Shown here: positions 16,376 through 25,153 of the stretch, one piece after another
How the letters are laid out: each line of letters begins with the position of its first letter
Position numbering within the stretch: the stretch's first letter is position 1
Assembly: GCA_965200835.1 (NCBI GenBank)
Contig: OZ241390.1
Span: forward strand, 2,771,420-2,835,419
Reading direction: 5' to 3'
Length of the DNA: 64,000 nt
From: JAPPFW01 sp965200835
GTDB lineage: Bacteria; Actinomycetota; Acidimicrobiia; Spongiisociales; Spongiisociaceae
Program-made: the position numbers and the translations under genes
The notes under the pieces: model-generated
Databases searched by the model: none
Seen by the model: the letters and a program-made list of their open reading frames with translations, nothing else
Told to the model about the DNA's origin: nothing

Positions 16376-17614
16376 ATGCGGGAGGCCTTTGGGGTTCTGA
16401 GCACGGACTGGAAGGAAGGCATCAACTGGGGGGCGGTCCGTAAGTGGCGACTCGAGCGTGCCAACCAGGCTATGAAGCGCTACGGACTGGGCGCCCTGCT
16501 GCTCTTCTACGACGAGAACATGCGCTACGTGTCCTCCACCCTCACTCCGGGGTGGAACCGCCTGAAGCCCGGTCTCCGCTATGTCGTGCTGATCGAGGAC
16601 CAGCCTCCGATCGTTTACGAACAGGGTGATATCGGGTTCCACCTGAAGGTCCACAGTCCCTGGATACCCGAGGAGAACGTACGTTACTCGTACGCCTGGA
16701 TCAAAGGGGCGGTGGGACCTGCTTCCACCCAGCAGGTGCAGAAGTTCACCCGTTCCCTGATCGACGATCTGGAAGCAGCAGGGGTGCAGGACAAGCCGCT
16801 CGGGGTCGACTTCATCGACATCAATCTGGTCAGTGCCTTCCAGCAGCACGGCATCGAATGGACGGACGGGATGACCCCGATGATGGAGGCTAGGGCCATC
16901 AAGAGTCCCGATGAGGTGAAGGCCTTCTCCATGGTGGGATCCATCTGTGACTATGTCCACTACGAGATCACCAACTTCATCAAACCGGGTATGACCGAGA
17001 ATCAAGTGGCCGCCTTCGGGTTCGAGAAGCTCTACTCCATCCCCGGAATGGAGGATGTGGAAGATGTAATCGTCTCATCGGGTCCCAATGCCTGGCCCAA
17101 CTGGCGCAACTTCTCAGACCGAATGATCCGCCCCGGGGATCTCGTGATCGTCGATCTGGCTGCCCTCACCTGGAACGGGTTCAAGAGCTGCGTGTATCGC
17201 ACCTACTGCGTGGGTGGGAAACCCACCGACGAGATGCAGCGGGTCTATGACGAGGCCCACAAGTGGCTGTGGGACTCGATAGAGGCTACCGGCCCCGGGG
17301 TAACCACCGCCGAAGTGGCCTCCAAATGGCCGAGCGCCCGGGAAGTGTGGGGATACGAGGAGGAGGATCAGGCGGCAGCGAACTTATGGGGCCACGGACT
17401 GGGTCTTGCGCAGTACGACCCACCGGTGATCTCTCGTATCTGGTCACTGGATCATCCCGTCGAGATCCAGCCCGGTATGACCTTCGCCCTGGAGACCCAG
17501 CACGGGAAACTCCACGAGTTCGGAGTGCGCCTCGAAGAAATGCTGTATGTCACCGACACGGGTATCGAGCTGGTGTCTACGTATAAGTCTCACGAGATAG
17601 TCGTCGTCGACTGA
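16376..17614 (+). CDS. M24-family (creatinase/Xaa-Pro peptidase-like) hydrolase, copy 1
   Basis: 412 residues: creatinase-type N-terminal domain (about 1-170) and the pita-bread C-terminal domain. Metal or active-site positions: Asp260 in VIVDLAAL, His in WGHGLGL, Glu in ALETQHG and Glu in VRLEEM are present. The second ligand Asp (normally in a GY-x-x-D-x-x-RT context) is Cys272 in NGFKSCVYRT. A mononuclear or metal-free, creatinase-like C-N hydrolase is therefore more likely than a dinuclear aminopeptidase. The ATG at 16376 follows AGGGAAGG. A paralogue with the same replacement lies at 19.4-20.6 kb. Confidence 0.88.
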   Translation: MREAFGVLSTDWKEGINWGAVRKWRLERANQAMKRYGLGALLLFYDENMRYVSSTLTPGWNRLKPGLRYVVLIEDQPPIVYEQGDIGFHLKVHSPWIPEENVRYSYAWIKGAVGPASTQQVQKFTRSLIDDLEAAGVQDKPLGVDFIDINLVSAFQQHGIEWTDGMTPMMEARAIKSPDEVKAFSMVGSICDYVHYEITNFIKPGMTENQVAAFGFEKLYSIPGMEDVEDVIVSSGPNAWPNWRNFSDRMIRPGDLVIVDLAALTWNGFKSCVYRTYCVGGKPTDEMQRVYDEAHKWLWDSIEATGPGVTTAEVASKWPSAREVWGYEEEDQAAANLWGHGLGLAQYDPPVISRIWSLDHPVEIQPGMTFALETQHGKLHEFGVRLEEMLYVTDTGIELVSTYKSHEIVVVD

Positions 17615-17636
17615 GAGGGTCGTTCTGGACTGACCG

Positions 17637-19346
17637 ATGCCCGAGGTCGCCAGCCTCATCTGGCTGGATGAGGCTGATGCAACGAACCCCAAGCTGGTAG
17701 GCGCCAAGGCCGCCCTGCTGGCGCAAGCGCGATCCCACGGACTACCTGTTTTGGACGGATTCGTGGTGCCGGTCGAGGCTTCGGCAACCGCGATCAGGGC
17801 GGCTGAGGCGTTGCTCGGATCTCGGAGACACTCGGGGGTGGCTCGTACGGCAGTCTTCGACCAGGGACCCGACCTGCTGCTGCACGAGAGCCTCGTCCGG
17901 GCGGCCCGCCGGCTGGGGGAAAACCTGGTGGTGCGATCGTCCAGCCGGGCCGAGGCGGAGGAACTATGGGCGGGGGCATTTGCTTCCTATCTGGACCTCA
18001 GGCCGGAGGAAGTGACGGTGGGGGTGGTGGGCTGCTGGGCCTCGATCTTCGCTCCCAAGTCGTTGGAGCGGGCCGAATGTGCTGGGATAACCCCGGCCGA
18101 GATCGGGATGGCGGTGCTGGTCCAGCCCCGGTTGTGGACCGCCTACGGGGGCGTGGCCACACTCCAGGAAAGCGGAGAGGTCATGGTGGCGGGCACGACC
18201 GGACATCCTGGCCCGATCGTCGCCGGTTGGGAAGAGGGTACGACTGCCGTGGTGGACAGGGATGGCTCGGTCCACGCTCCGAAGGACTCGCCGTTGAGCC
18301 ACCAGCTAGTATCGAAGGTGGCTCACCTCGCCAGACGGACCTGGGACACGATCGGATGCGGCCACATCGAGTGGGCCGCCGACCGGGACGGCACCCTCTA
18401 CCTCCTCCAGGCGCAACACCGGACCCTTGGTCCGAGCCAGCATGCCGACCGGCAGGCAATCCCGTCCTGGCAGGACCGAGATCCGCTCCTCGGCGATCTG
18501 GCAGGCATGATGACTCGCTTCCCGGGCCCGGTGGGCGAGCGCTGGGTGTGGCGATGGGCAGCCGGACTGGAAATCTCTGCGCCGACTGAGATAGTCGATG
18601 CCAACAAGCCAATACCGGTGATCGTCACCGAGCTACAGGAACGGGCCGCGGTGCTGGCAGCGCAGCGCTGGGGTGGGATGGCAGACAGGTCATCCCCGGA
18701 GGAGGTGTGGTCAGCTCTTCGCCGGGGCCAACCAGTCACACTCCTGGATCTCATCCGCCGGGCGGCGCCGGTCGATCCCCTGCTGGCGCGGACCCAGCTA
18801 CGAGGGTTGGACGAGCTGGCGGCGGCTCTCGTGGCCGCCAGGGTGATCCCTCATGCAGGTTGGATGTGGTATCTGGATCCGGATTCACTGGAGAGATCGG
18901 AACCGCTCCGGGAAGGCGCCGGACAGCGGCCAGGGCTCGGTCCCTGGGATCCGTTCATCTATGGGGTGGCCGTCTCACAGGGCGAGATCCGATCCGGGTT
19001 CGCGGCGGCTTCCGGATGGGGCGCCGGACGGCTCCGGGCGGTGCGTACTCCGGACGAGGCGGCGCGGTTCTGCCCTCGCGAGGTCATCTTCGCCGACCGT
19101 CCGATCGGAAACGTGGCTCCCCTACTGTGGAATGCCGCCGGTCTGATCACGGCCGGAGGAAGCCCCGGTGCGCATCTGTTCGAGGTGGCGAGCGGGTTGG
19201 GCGTCCCGGCCGTGTGTGGCGTGAACGTCATGGAGATGATCGGCGACCCACACCGGCATCCGGACAACCCACTCGACCTGATCGCGGCGGTCGATGGGGA
19301 TGGCGGTCGCGTTGCCTTGTTGCCCTGTCCCCGACCCGCTCCATGA
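17637..19346 (+). CDS. Short PEP-utiliser/PPDK-like phosphotransferase
   Basis: 569 residues. The N-terminal ATP-grasp module of PEP synthase/PPDK type (about 20-262) shows LVVRSSSRAEAEE and HIEWAADRDGTLYLLQAQ. A middle region (about 280-440) is unassigned. The C-terminal swivelling phosphohistidine domain has TAGGSPGAHLFEVAS with His513. The PEP/pyruvate barrel is absent, so this is not PEP synthase. The layout recalls rifampicin phosphotransferase and phenylphosphate-synthase-like enzymes, which phosphorylate a small hydroxyl compound with ATP. The middle region is the likely substrate domain. It starts 22 bases after the M24 gene, with which it is probably co-transcribed. Confidence 0.75.
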   Translation: MPEVASLIWLDEADATNPKLVGAKAALLAQARSHGLPVLDGFVVPVEASATAIRAAEALLGSRRHSGVARTAVFDQGPDLLLHESLVRAARRLGENLVVRSSSRAEAEELWAGAFASYLDLRPEEVTVGVVGCWASIFAPKSLERAECAGITPAEIGMAVLVQPRLWTAYGGVATLQESGEVMVAGTTGHPGPIVAGWEEGTTAVVDRDGSVHAPKDSPLSHQLVSKVAHLARRTWDTIGCGHIEWAADRDGTLYLLQAQHRTLGPSQHADRQAIPSWQDRDPLLGDLAGMMTRFPGPVGERWVWRWAAGLEISAPTEIVDANKPIPVIVTELQERAAVLAAQRWGGMADRSSPEEVWSALRRGQPVTLLDLIRRAAPVDPLLARTQLRGLDELAAALVAARVIPHAGWMWYLDPDSLERSEPLREGAGQRPGLGPWDPFIYGVAVSQGEIRSGFAAASGWGAGRLRAVRTPDEAARFCPREVIFADRPIGNVAPLLWNAAGLITAGGSPGAHLFEVASGLGVPAVCGVNVMEMIGDPHRHPDNPLDLIAAVDGDGGRVALLPCPRPAP

Positions 19347-19374
19347 GCCGGCCCGAATCGATGCGATCCCGACG

Positions 19375-20646
19375 TCAGAAGTCTATGACGGTGATCTCGT
19401 CGACTGGCCAACGGGTCAGGACTTCGGCACCTGTTTCCCGCACCACGATCATCTCTTCCACCCGCATCCCGTAGCGGCCGTCGGGCTCCTGGGTCTCGAC
19501 CGCCATGGTCATACCCTCCAGGAGCTCGATGGGATGGTCGATCGAGATGCCCCTCCAGATCAGCGGGCGCTCGTACAGCTGCAGACCCAGGCCGTGGGCC
19601 CATTGGTTGGTGGTCATCTGCCAGTAGTGCTCGGCGCCGTACCAGTCCATCCGCTCACCCTCCCGGTCCGGGAAGTGCCGGGCAACCTCACCGGTGGTGA
19701 CACCCGGGCGGATAGCCTCGATGACGTCGTACATCCAGTCACGGGCCCGCCGGTAGGCATCATGGGAACGCTGCTTGGGCTTGCCGATCGAGAAGGTGCG
19801 GTAGTAGCACGAGCGATAGCCTTGGAAAGTGGCGCTGTAGAAGTCGGCATACATGATGTCGCCCGGCCGGAGGATCCGGTCGGTGGTATTTGCCTGGTGC
19901 TTCGGCCAGGTATTGGGGCCGCTGGTCAGATAACCCCCCTCCACGGTGCCTCCCCGACGCAGGATGGCCTCCACCGCCGCCCCCCATACTTCCTGCTCGG
20001 GAACTCCCGGCTCGGCTGCCTTCTTGATCGCCATGAAACCGGCTTCGCAGATGGCCGACAGCACCCGCAGGCATTCGACCTCGTCGCGGGTCTTGGTCTG
20101 GCGAGCGGTGTGGAGGGCGTCGGCCGCTCCGGCGCGCACTTCCAGGCCCCGCTCTCCCAACTTGGCGGCCAGCGCCGGCTGGGTCGAGTCGATCCCGATC
20201 GGGTCGTGCTGCACTCCGTAGTCGTGGGCCGCTTCCACGATCAGGTCCGCCATGGTGTCGAGCAGGAACTCCCGAGCCGAGGGGGATCCGCTGGCGCGGG
20301 GAACATTGCCCAGTCCGGGCGCGGCGTAGCGGATGTCGGGCAGCCACGGGCAGTGGGCGCGCTCGTTGCTGGCGTGATCGGCCGTGTCCCAATGGACCAC
20401 CTCTCCGCCGGCGGTCAGGAAGCTGTAATGATCCGCCCCCGATCCGCCCAGCATGGCCAGGCCGGTGACGTACCGGATGTTGGGGTCGTCCAGCAAGAGC
20501 ACCGAGCCCAGCCCGGCCTCGGCGATGCGGCGCTGGGCTCGCGCCTTGCGCTCGTCCCGCATCCGGGCCATGTTGATCCGCTCCTCCCAGTCGACCGCCA
20601 TGGTCCCCAGCGTGCCTTCCATGTAGGTCGGTTCGTAAAGGCTCAT
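19375..20646 (-). CDS. M24-family creatinase-like hydrolase, copy 2 (last gene of the catabolic cluster)
   Basis: 423 residues from the ATG at 20646, which follows AAAGGGGG. Same two-domain plan as the 16.4-17.6 kb paralogue. Asp268 in YADFYSA is kept, then Cys280 in GYRSCYYRT replaces the second metal Asp; AHGLGL, VETQEPDG and MRVEEM supply the His and Glu positions. The shared Asp-to-Cys change defines a subfamily here. It lies 31 bases after the E2 gene, so it is probably the final gene of the minus-strand operon. A creatinase-like hydrolysis of a guanidino or amide compound would suit the HyuA/HyuB context, but that is inference. Confidence 0.88.
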   Translation of the reverse strand: MSLYEPTYMEGTLGTMAVDWEERINMARMRDERKARAQRRIAEAGLGSVLLLDDPNIRYVTGLAMLGGSGADHYSFLTAGGEVVHWDTADHASNERAHCPWLPDIRYAAPGLGNVPRASGSPSAREFLLDTMADLIVEAAHDYGVQHDPIGIDSTQPALAAKLGERGLEVRAGAADALHTARQTKTRDEVECLRVLSAICEAGFMAIKKAAEPGVPEQEVWGAAVEAILRRGGTVEGGYLTSGPNTWPKHQANTTDRILRPGDIMYADFYSATFQGYRSCYYRTFSIGKPKQRSHDAYRRARDWMYDVIEAIRPGVTTGEVARHFPDREGERMDWYGAEHYWQMTTNQWAHGLGLQLYERPLIWRGISIDHPIELLEGMTMAVETQEPDGRYGMRVEEMIVVRETGAEVLTRWPVDEITVIDF

Positions 20647-20677
20647 AAGTGCCCCCTTTTCTGGCAATGGATCCGTT

Positions 20678-21838
20678 TCATGGGACGGGCGGGGATTGAA
20701 GATGGGTATTCATGGCTTCCAGAAAACGGGCGCCCATCATCCCGTCGAAGACCCGGTGATCGCCCGTCAGGGTAAGGGTGACGGTGGGTGCTACTCCCAG
20801 GGCGCCGTCGATCACCATCGGTCTCGCCCGTACCGATCCGATCGCCAGGATGCCGGCCTCGGGTGGGTTGATCAGCGCTGAGAAGGCGTCCACTCCGGCG
20901 CTCCCGAGATTCGATACGGTGAAGGTGGCACCCTCCACATCGCCCGGCCGTAGGTTTCCCCGCCGGGCCGCCTGGTGGAGCCGGCGTCGCCGGGCGGAGA
21001 CTTGCCTTAGCGAGAGGGAATCGGCCTGGCGGATCACGGGAACCAGCAGGCCATCATCGACCGCCACCGCAAACCCCAGGTCGATTCGGCCGTGCGCCCG
21101 GATGGTGGGCGGGTTGCTGTCCACCCAGCTGGCGTTGAGAGCCGGGGTCTCCCGCAGAGCCTGAGCGGTGGCCCAGAGCATCAGGTCGGTATAGCTCACC
21201 TTCCGGTCCGATGGTCGATGACCGGCTTCGAGCACTATCTCCCGCACCAGCTGGAACTGTGGGATGGCGACCGACTTCATCATCCGCTTGGCGATGGCCA
21301 GCCGCATCCGGGACAGGTGGCCCTCCTCCCCTGGCCCGGTCTGCCCACCGGCATTAGCTGCCTCCACGTCCGCTTCGGTGACCCTGCCTCGCGGCCCGGT
21401 ACCCTCCACTTCCGCCAGATCTACCCCCAGTTCCTTAGCGCGCCGCCGGGCCAGGGGGGACACCGGTTTCCGACCCGGACGGACCGGTGCCGGGCGTGGC
21501 TTGTCCTCCCGAGCGGCCGGGGCTCGCCGGTCGGCCGGCGGAGCGGGAGCTGCGTCGCTGCGGCCGGAGGTTCCGGACTCCGCAGCAGGGGGCTGGGCCG
21601 CGGGATCGTCTGCTATCCAGGCGATCGCCTCGCCGGTGGCGACCGCGGTTCCCGGCGTGAGCAGCACTGCCACCAGGTAACCGGCAGCTGGTGATTCGAA
21701 GGCAACCTCGGCCTTCTCGGTCTCGATCACCGCCAGCAGCTCACCTTCCTCCACCCGGTGACCGAGCGGCTTGAGCCACTCCACCAGGGTTCCCTGCTTC
21801 ATGTCCTGGCCGAGTCGGGGCATCCGTACCAGCCGCAT
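20678..21838 (-). CDS. Dihydrolipoyl acyltransferase (E2) of a 2-oxoacid/acetoin dehydrogenase
   Basis: 386 residues: one lipoyl domain with the lipoylated Lys in ETEKAEVAFE (about 42), a Pro/Ala-rich linker, an E3/E1-binding domain (VSPLARRRAKELGVDL...GTGPRGRVTEADV) and the catalytic core ending GDHRVFDGMMGARFL, with the HxxxDG motif. It transfers the acyl group from E1 to CoA. GGAGGAG precedes the start. The matching E1 genes are at 27.2-29.2 kb in the same operon; no E3 gene is present, so the housekeeping lipoamide dehydrogenase must serve. Confidence 0.93.
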   Translation of the reverse strand: MRLVRMPRLGQDMKQGTLVEWLKPLGHRVEEGELLAVIETEKAEVAFESPAAGYLVAVLLTPGTAVATGEAIAWIADDPAAQPPAAESGTSGRSDAAPAPPADRRAPAAREDKPRPAPVRPGRKPVSPLARRRAKELGVDLAEVEGTGPRGRVTEADVEAANAGGQTGPGEEGHLSRMRLAIAKRMMKSVAIPQFQLVREIVLEAGHRPSDRKVSYTDLMLWATAQALRETPALNASWVDSNPPTIRAHGRIDLGFAVAVDDGLLVPVIRQADSLSLRQVSARRRRLHQAARRGNLRPGDVEGATFTVSNLGSAGVDAFSALINPPEAGILAIGSVRARPMVIDGALGVAPTVTLTLTGDHRVFDGMMGARFLEAMNTHLQSPPVP

Positions 21839-21870
21839 CAGCTCTCCTCCTGCCTGGTCGCCGGCGTCAC

Positions 21871-22626
21871 TCAGTGGAGGGTCCAGCCGCCATCGGCGGT
21901 GATGATGGCACCGGTCACAAAGCTGGCGTCATCAGAGACCAGGAAGGAAATCACCGCCGCAATCTCCTCGGGCCGGGCGGCCCGGCCCATCGGCACTCCC
22001 GAGAGCAGCTCCTGCCAGCGGTCCGGATCCTCGGCCCGCAGCTCGGCATTCATCCCCGTGGCGGTGGTGCCGGGCGCGACCGCGTTGACCCGGATCCCGT
22101 AGGGAGCGGTATCGAAGGCGGCGGAGCGGGTCAGCATGGTTACCGCTCCCTTGGAGGCCGTGTAGGCGGCGTGTCCCCGGATCGGCAGAACCGCCTCTAT
22201 CGAACCTACATTCACGATTGCGCCGCCGATCCCCGCCCCGATCATGGACACCACCACATCTCTGGCTAGCCGGAAGGGCGCCTTCAAGTTGATGTTAAGG
22301 GTTAAGTCCCAGGTCTCCCGGGAATGTTCCAGGACCGGCTGGCGGATTAGGACCGCCGCCCCATTCACCAGGATGTCGATCCGGCCGTTCCATCGCCGGA
22401 GCGCGGCGTCCACCACTCCCCGGCAGGCGGTGGCCCCGGCCACATCAGCCACGAAGCCGGTATGCGGCTCGCCCAACTCGGTCACGATTGCGTCCAGTGC
22501 CGATCCATCCCGATCCACGCACAGCAGGATGGCGCCATCGGAGGCCAGCCGCCGAGCGGTGGCCCTTCCGATGCCGGAGGCGGCGCCGGTGACGATGGCG
22601 TTCCTGCCTGAGAGCCTTCCGGTCAT
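21871..22626 (-). CDS. SDR-family oxidoreductase A
   Basis: 251-residue classical short-chain dehydrogenase: cofactor motif GAASGIGRA, Asp in DRDGS at the end of beta-2 (favours NAD), NGAAV, catalytic Ser in VGSIEA and Tyr/Lys in YTASKG, C-terminal TGAIITADGG. Its ATG overlaps the stop of the next SDR gene upstream by four bases. The pair probably oxidises successive hydroxyl intermediates of the island's substrate; identity unknown. Confidence 0.92.
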   Translation of the reverse strand: MTGRLSGRNAIVTGAASGIGRATARRLASDGAILLCVDRDGSALDAIVTELGEPHTGFVADVAGATACRGVVDAALRRWNGRIDILVNGAAVLIRQPVLEHSRETWDLTLNINLKAPFRLARDVVVSMIGAGIGGAIVNVGSIEAVLPIRGHAAYTASKGAVTMLTRSAAFDTAPYGIRVNAVAPGTTATGMNAELRAEDPDRWQELLSGVPMGRAARPEEIAAVISFLVSDDASFVTGAIITADGGWTLH

Positions 22627-23384
22627 TGCAGCATGTACCCCCCGTCTGCGTAGATGGAGGTGCCGGTCACATACGCGGCGTCCTCGCTGAGGAGGAAAGC
22701 GACGCAGGTTCCGATATCGCGGGGTTCCCCCAGCCGACCGAGCGGAATCAGCGCCGGAGCTTCCCTACGATAGATGTCAGGAGTCATCTCGGTGTCGACC
22801 GAACCGGGGCTGACCGCATTCACCCGGATGCCGGCCGGGCCTAGTTCCAGCGCCAGGACCTTGGTCATCGAGAGCAACCCCCCCTTGGAGGAGGCATAGG
22901 GAACCTGGTCGGGATAGGCGATGGTGTCCTCCGCCGAGCTGATGTTGACGATCGATCCGGCCAGTCCCTCGCGAACCCAGTATCCCGCCACTGCCTGGCA
23001 GAGATAGAAGGGCGCGGTCAGGTTGGTTTCGATAATCATGTCCAGATCACGGTCGGACTGGTCCCAGAAGGGAACGAAAACGTTGACCGCCGCGTTGTTG
23101 ACCAGCCCGTCCAGCCGGCCGAACCGGTCGAGGGCGGCCCGCAGAAGCTGTGCAAGGGTATCGGGATCCCGGAGATCGGCCACCACGATCCTGGCCGAGC
23201 CACCGGCACCCTCCACCAGTTCGGTGGTCCCTTCCAGATCGGCGACCGTGCGAGAGGTGACGACCAGGTCGTACCCTCGCTCGGCGAGCGTGACGGCTAT
23301 CCCCTGGCCGATTCCCCGCCCGGCCCCAGTCACGATGGCTACTCGCCTGCCGTTGGACACTCCGCCGCCGGGTTGGTTGCCCAT
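22623..23384 (-). CDS. SDR-family oxidoreductase B
   Basis: About 253 residues; classical SDR with GAGRGIGQG, NNAAVN, catalytic Ser in NISSAED, YASSKGG, and YVTGTSIYADGG. An Arg after the second beta strand (VTSRTV) suggests NADP. The start is the ATG at 23384, overlapping the hyuB stop by one base (TGATG); an in-frame GTG three bases earlier would overlap by four. Tight coupling to hyuB and SDR A marks it as part of the catabolic operon. Confidence 0.92.
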   Translation of the reverse strand: MGNQPGGGVSNGRRVAIVTGAGRGIGQGIAVTLAERGYDLVVTSRTVADLEGTTELVEGAGGSARIVVADLRDPDTLAQLLRAALDRFGRLDGLVNNAAVNVFVPFWDQSDRDLDMIIETNLTAPFYLCQAVAGYWVREGLAGSIVNISSAEDTIAYPDQVPYASSKGGLLSMTKVLALELGPAGIRVNAVSPGSVDTEMTPDIYRREAPALIPLGRLGEPRDIGTCVAFLLSEDAAYVTGTSIYADGGYMLQ

Positions 23385-25153
23385 CACCCGTTCTCGCCCC
23401 TCATGTCGAGCCGGCGAGTCCGGGTGGCACCCTCGTCCGGGCTACCTTGCTCATCGATCACTACGCCGTAGTCGGCCAGGGCACTCCGGCGGGACACGTA
23501 TCCGTACTCGACATCCCGGGCCACGGCCCCCGGATCACGTTCGGTTGGGTCACCGTATCCACCCCCCCCGGCGGTCTCCTGACCTACCACCTGGTTGCGC
23601 GCCAGGGGGATCATCGACTTCTTGGCACCGAACTCGGGAGCGGCCGGTCTCTCATCGGAGGTGTCCGAATCCAGGCGATATCTGGCCGGGGCACCGCTGT
23701 GACCTCCGAACAGCCCGTAGGGAGGGACCCGGACCCGATTACCCAACACCGAAAGCTCGCCCGAGTCCGCCAGGAGCCGGTAGTCGCGCCGCACCGACAG
23801 TCCTCCCCGCCACTTCCCGGGTCCGCCCGAGTCCTGGCGCAGCTCGTAACGCTCGATGCGGAGCGGGTACTTCATCTCGATAGCCTCGACCGGCAGGTTC
23901 CAGGTGTTTCCGACTATCGAATAGATGGCGCTCTGGCCGTCCCTGCCGTCAGCTCCTCCCCAGCCGCCTTCCGGATACTCGTACAGCACGAACCGTTCCC
24001 CGTCGTCCCCGAAGCCGCTCAGGAACAGGTTGTTGGAGGAGCCCTGGTCAGCGGCCATCAGCCTCACCGGGGTGGGAATGTCACGGGGAATCTCCGCCAG
24101 GGCTCGGTACACCGCGTTGTGGATCACCGACACGATCTCGTTTCCGCCCGTGCAGGCGGCCGGGAATTCGGGATTCACGATGGTTCCCTTGGGGGCAATG
24201 ATCTCGACCGGCCGGTAACACCCCGAGTTGGGCGGGATGGTGGGGTCGGTAGCAGCCTGGATCGTCATGTACACACCGGAGGCGGTGTAGCCGAGCACGC
24301 TGTTGAGGGGACCCTCGACCTGCGGGTCGGTTCCGGTGAAGTCCACCACCACCCCGCCCCCCCGAACCTCCACCGTGACCCGCACGGTCCTGGGGACATC
24401 GGTAATCCCGTCGTTGTCCATGGAGTCCTCGGCGTAGTAGCGGCCATCCGGCCATCCAGCGATCACCGAGCGGATGCGGCGCTCGGAGTTGTCCATCTCG
24501 ATCGCCATGCAGCGTTCCACCACCTCGAGGCCGTAGCGCTCGACCAGCTCGATCAGCCGTCGATGGGCGGTGAGGTTGGCAGACACCTGGCTCAGCAGGT
24601 CCGAGCGCATGTTCCCCGGCAGGCGAACGTTGGCCAGGATCATGGCCATGATCTCCTCGTCGATCCGGCCTTCCTTGATGAGCTTGACCGGCGGGACCCT
24701 CAGACCCTCCTGGTAGTTCTCCCTGGCCTGGGCGTAGAAGCTTCCCGGCACCGTGCCTCCCACATCCAGATGGTGGGCCCGGTTGGCCCCCCAGCCGATC
24801 AACCGGCCGTGGTGGAATATCGGGGTTACCAGGGTTACGTCCGGCAGGTGGGAACCCCCCCGGAAGGGGTCGTTCAGGATGATGGAATCGCCCGGGCGGA
24901 ACCGGTCCACTCCCACCTCGTCGATGGCGTAGTTGACCGAATAGGGCAGGGAGCCCAGATGGATCGGCAGGAACTCGCCGTGGCTGACCAGCTCGGTGCG
25001 GGCATTGAAGATGCCGCAGGAGTAGTCGTTCCCCTCGTTGAAGATCGTGGAGCTGGACGTCTGGCGCATGGTGATGCCCATCTCGCGGGCCCCGGCCGCC
25101 AGGCCGGCGGTGACCACCTCGACGGTGACCGGATCCATGTCGTGCCTGCTCAT
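23384..25153 (-). CDS. HyuB-type hydantoinase/oxoprolinase beta subunit (pair 1)
   Basis: 589 residues of the hydantoinase B/oxoprolinase family: DPVTVEVV opening, GDYSCGIFN-like region (NDYSCGIFNARTELVSHG), NDPFRGGSHLPD, ANRAHHLDVGG, and the C-terminal Gly-rich GGGGYGDPTERD. With HyuA it hydrolyses cyclic amides or imides (N-methylhydantoin, 5-oxoproline, caprolactam) using ATP; related pairs are acetone or acetophenone carboxylases. The ATG at 25153 overlaps the hyuA stop. The ring specificity cannot be read from sequence. Confidence 0.93.
   Translation of the reverse strand: MSRHDMDPVTVEVVTAGLAAGAREMGITMRQTSSSTIFNEGNDYSCGIFNARTELVSHGEFLPIHLGSLPYSVNYAIDEVGVDRFRPGDSIILNDPFRGGSHLPDVTLVTPIFHHGRLIGWGANRAHHLDVGGTVPGSFYAQARENYQEGLRVPPVKLIKEGRIDEEIMAMILANVRLPGNMRSDLLSQVSANLTAHRRLIELVERYGLEVVERCMAIEMDNSERRIRSVIAGWPDGRYYAEDSMDNDGITDVPRTVRVTVEVRGGGVVVDFTGTDPQVEGPLNSVLGYTASGVYMTIQAATDPTIPPNSGCYRPVEIIAPKGTIVNPEFPAACTGGNEIVSVIHNAVYRALAEIPRDIPTPVRLMAADQGSSNNLFLSGFGDDGERFVLYEYPEGGWGGADGRDGQSAIYSIVGNTWNLPVEAIEMKYPLRIERYELRQDSGGPGKWRGGLSVRRDYRLLADSGELSVLGNRVRVPPYGLFGGHSGAPARYRLDSDTSDERPAAPEFGAKKSMIPLARNQVVGQETAGGGGYGDPTERDPGAVARDVEYGYVSRRSALADYGVVIDEQGSPDEGATRTRRLDMRGENG

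Noticed and set aside
17637..19346. Phosphoenolpyruvate synthase
   Set aside because: The PEP-binding barrel motifs are absent; the true PEP synthase is the partial gene at the right edge.
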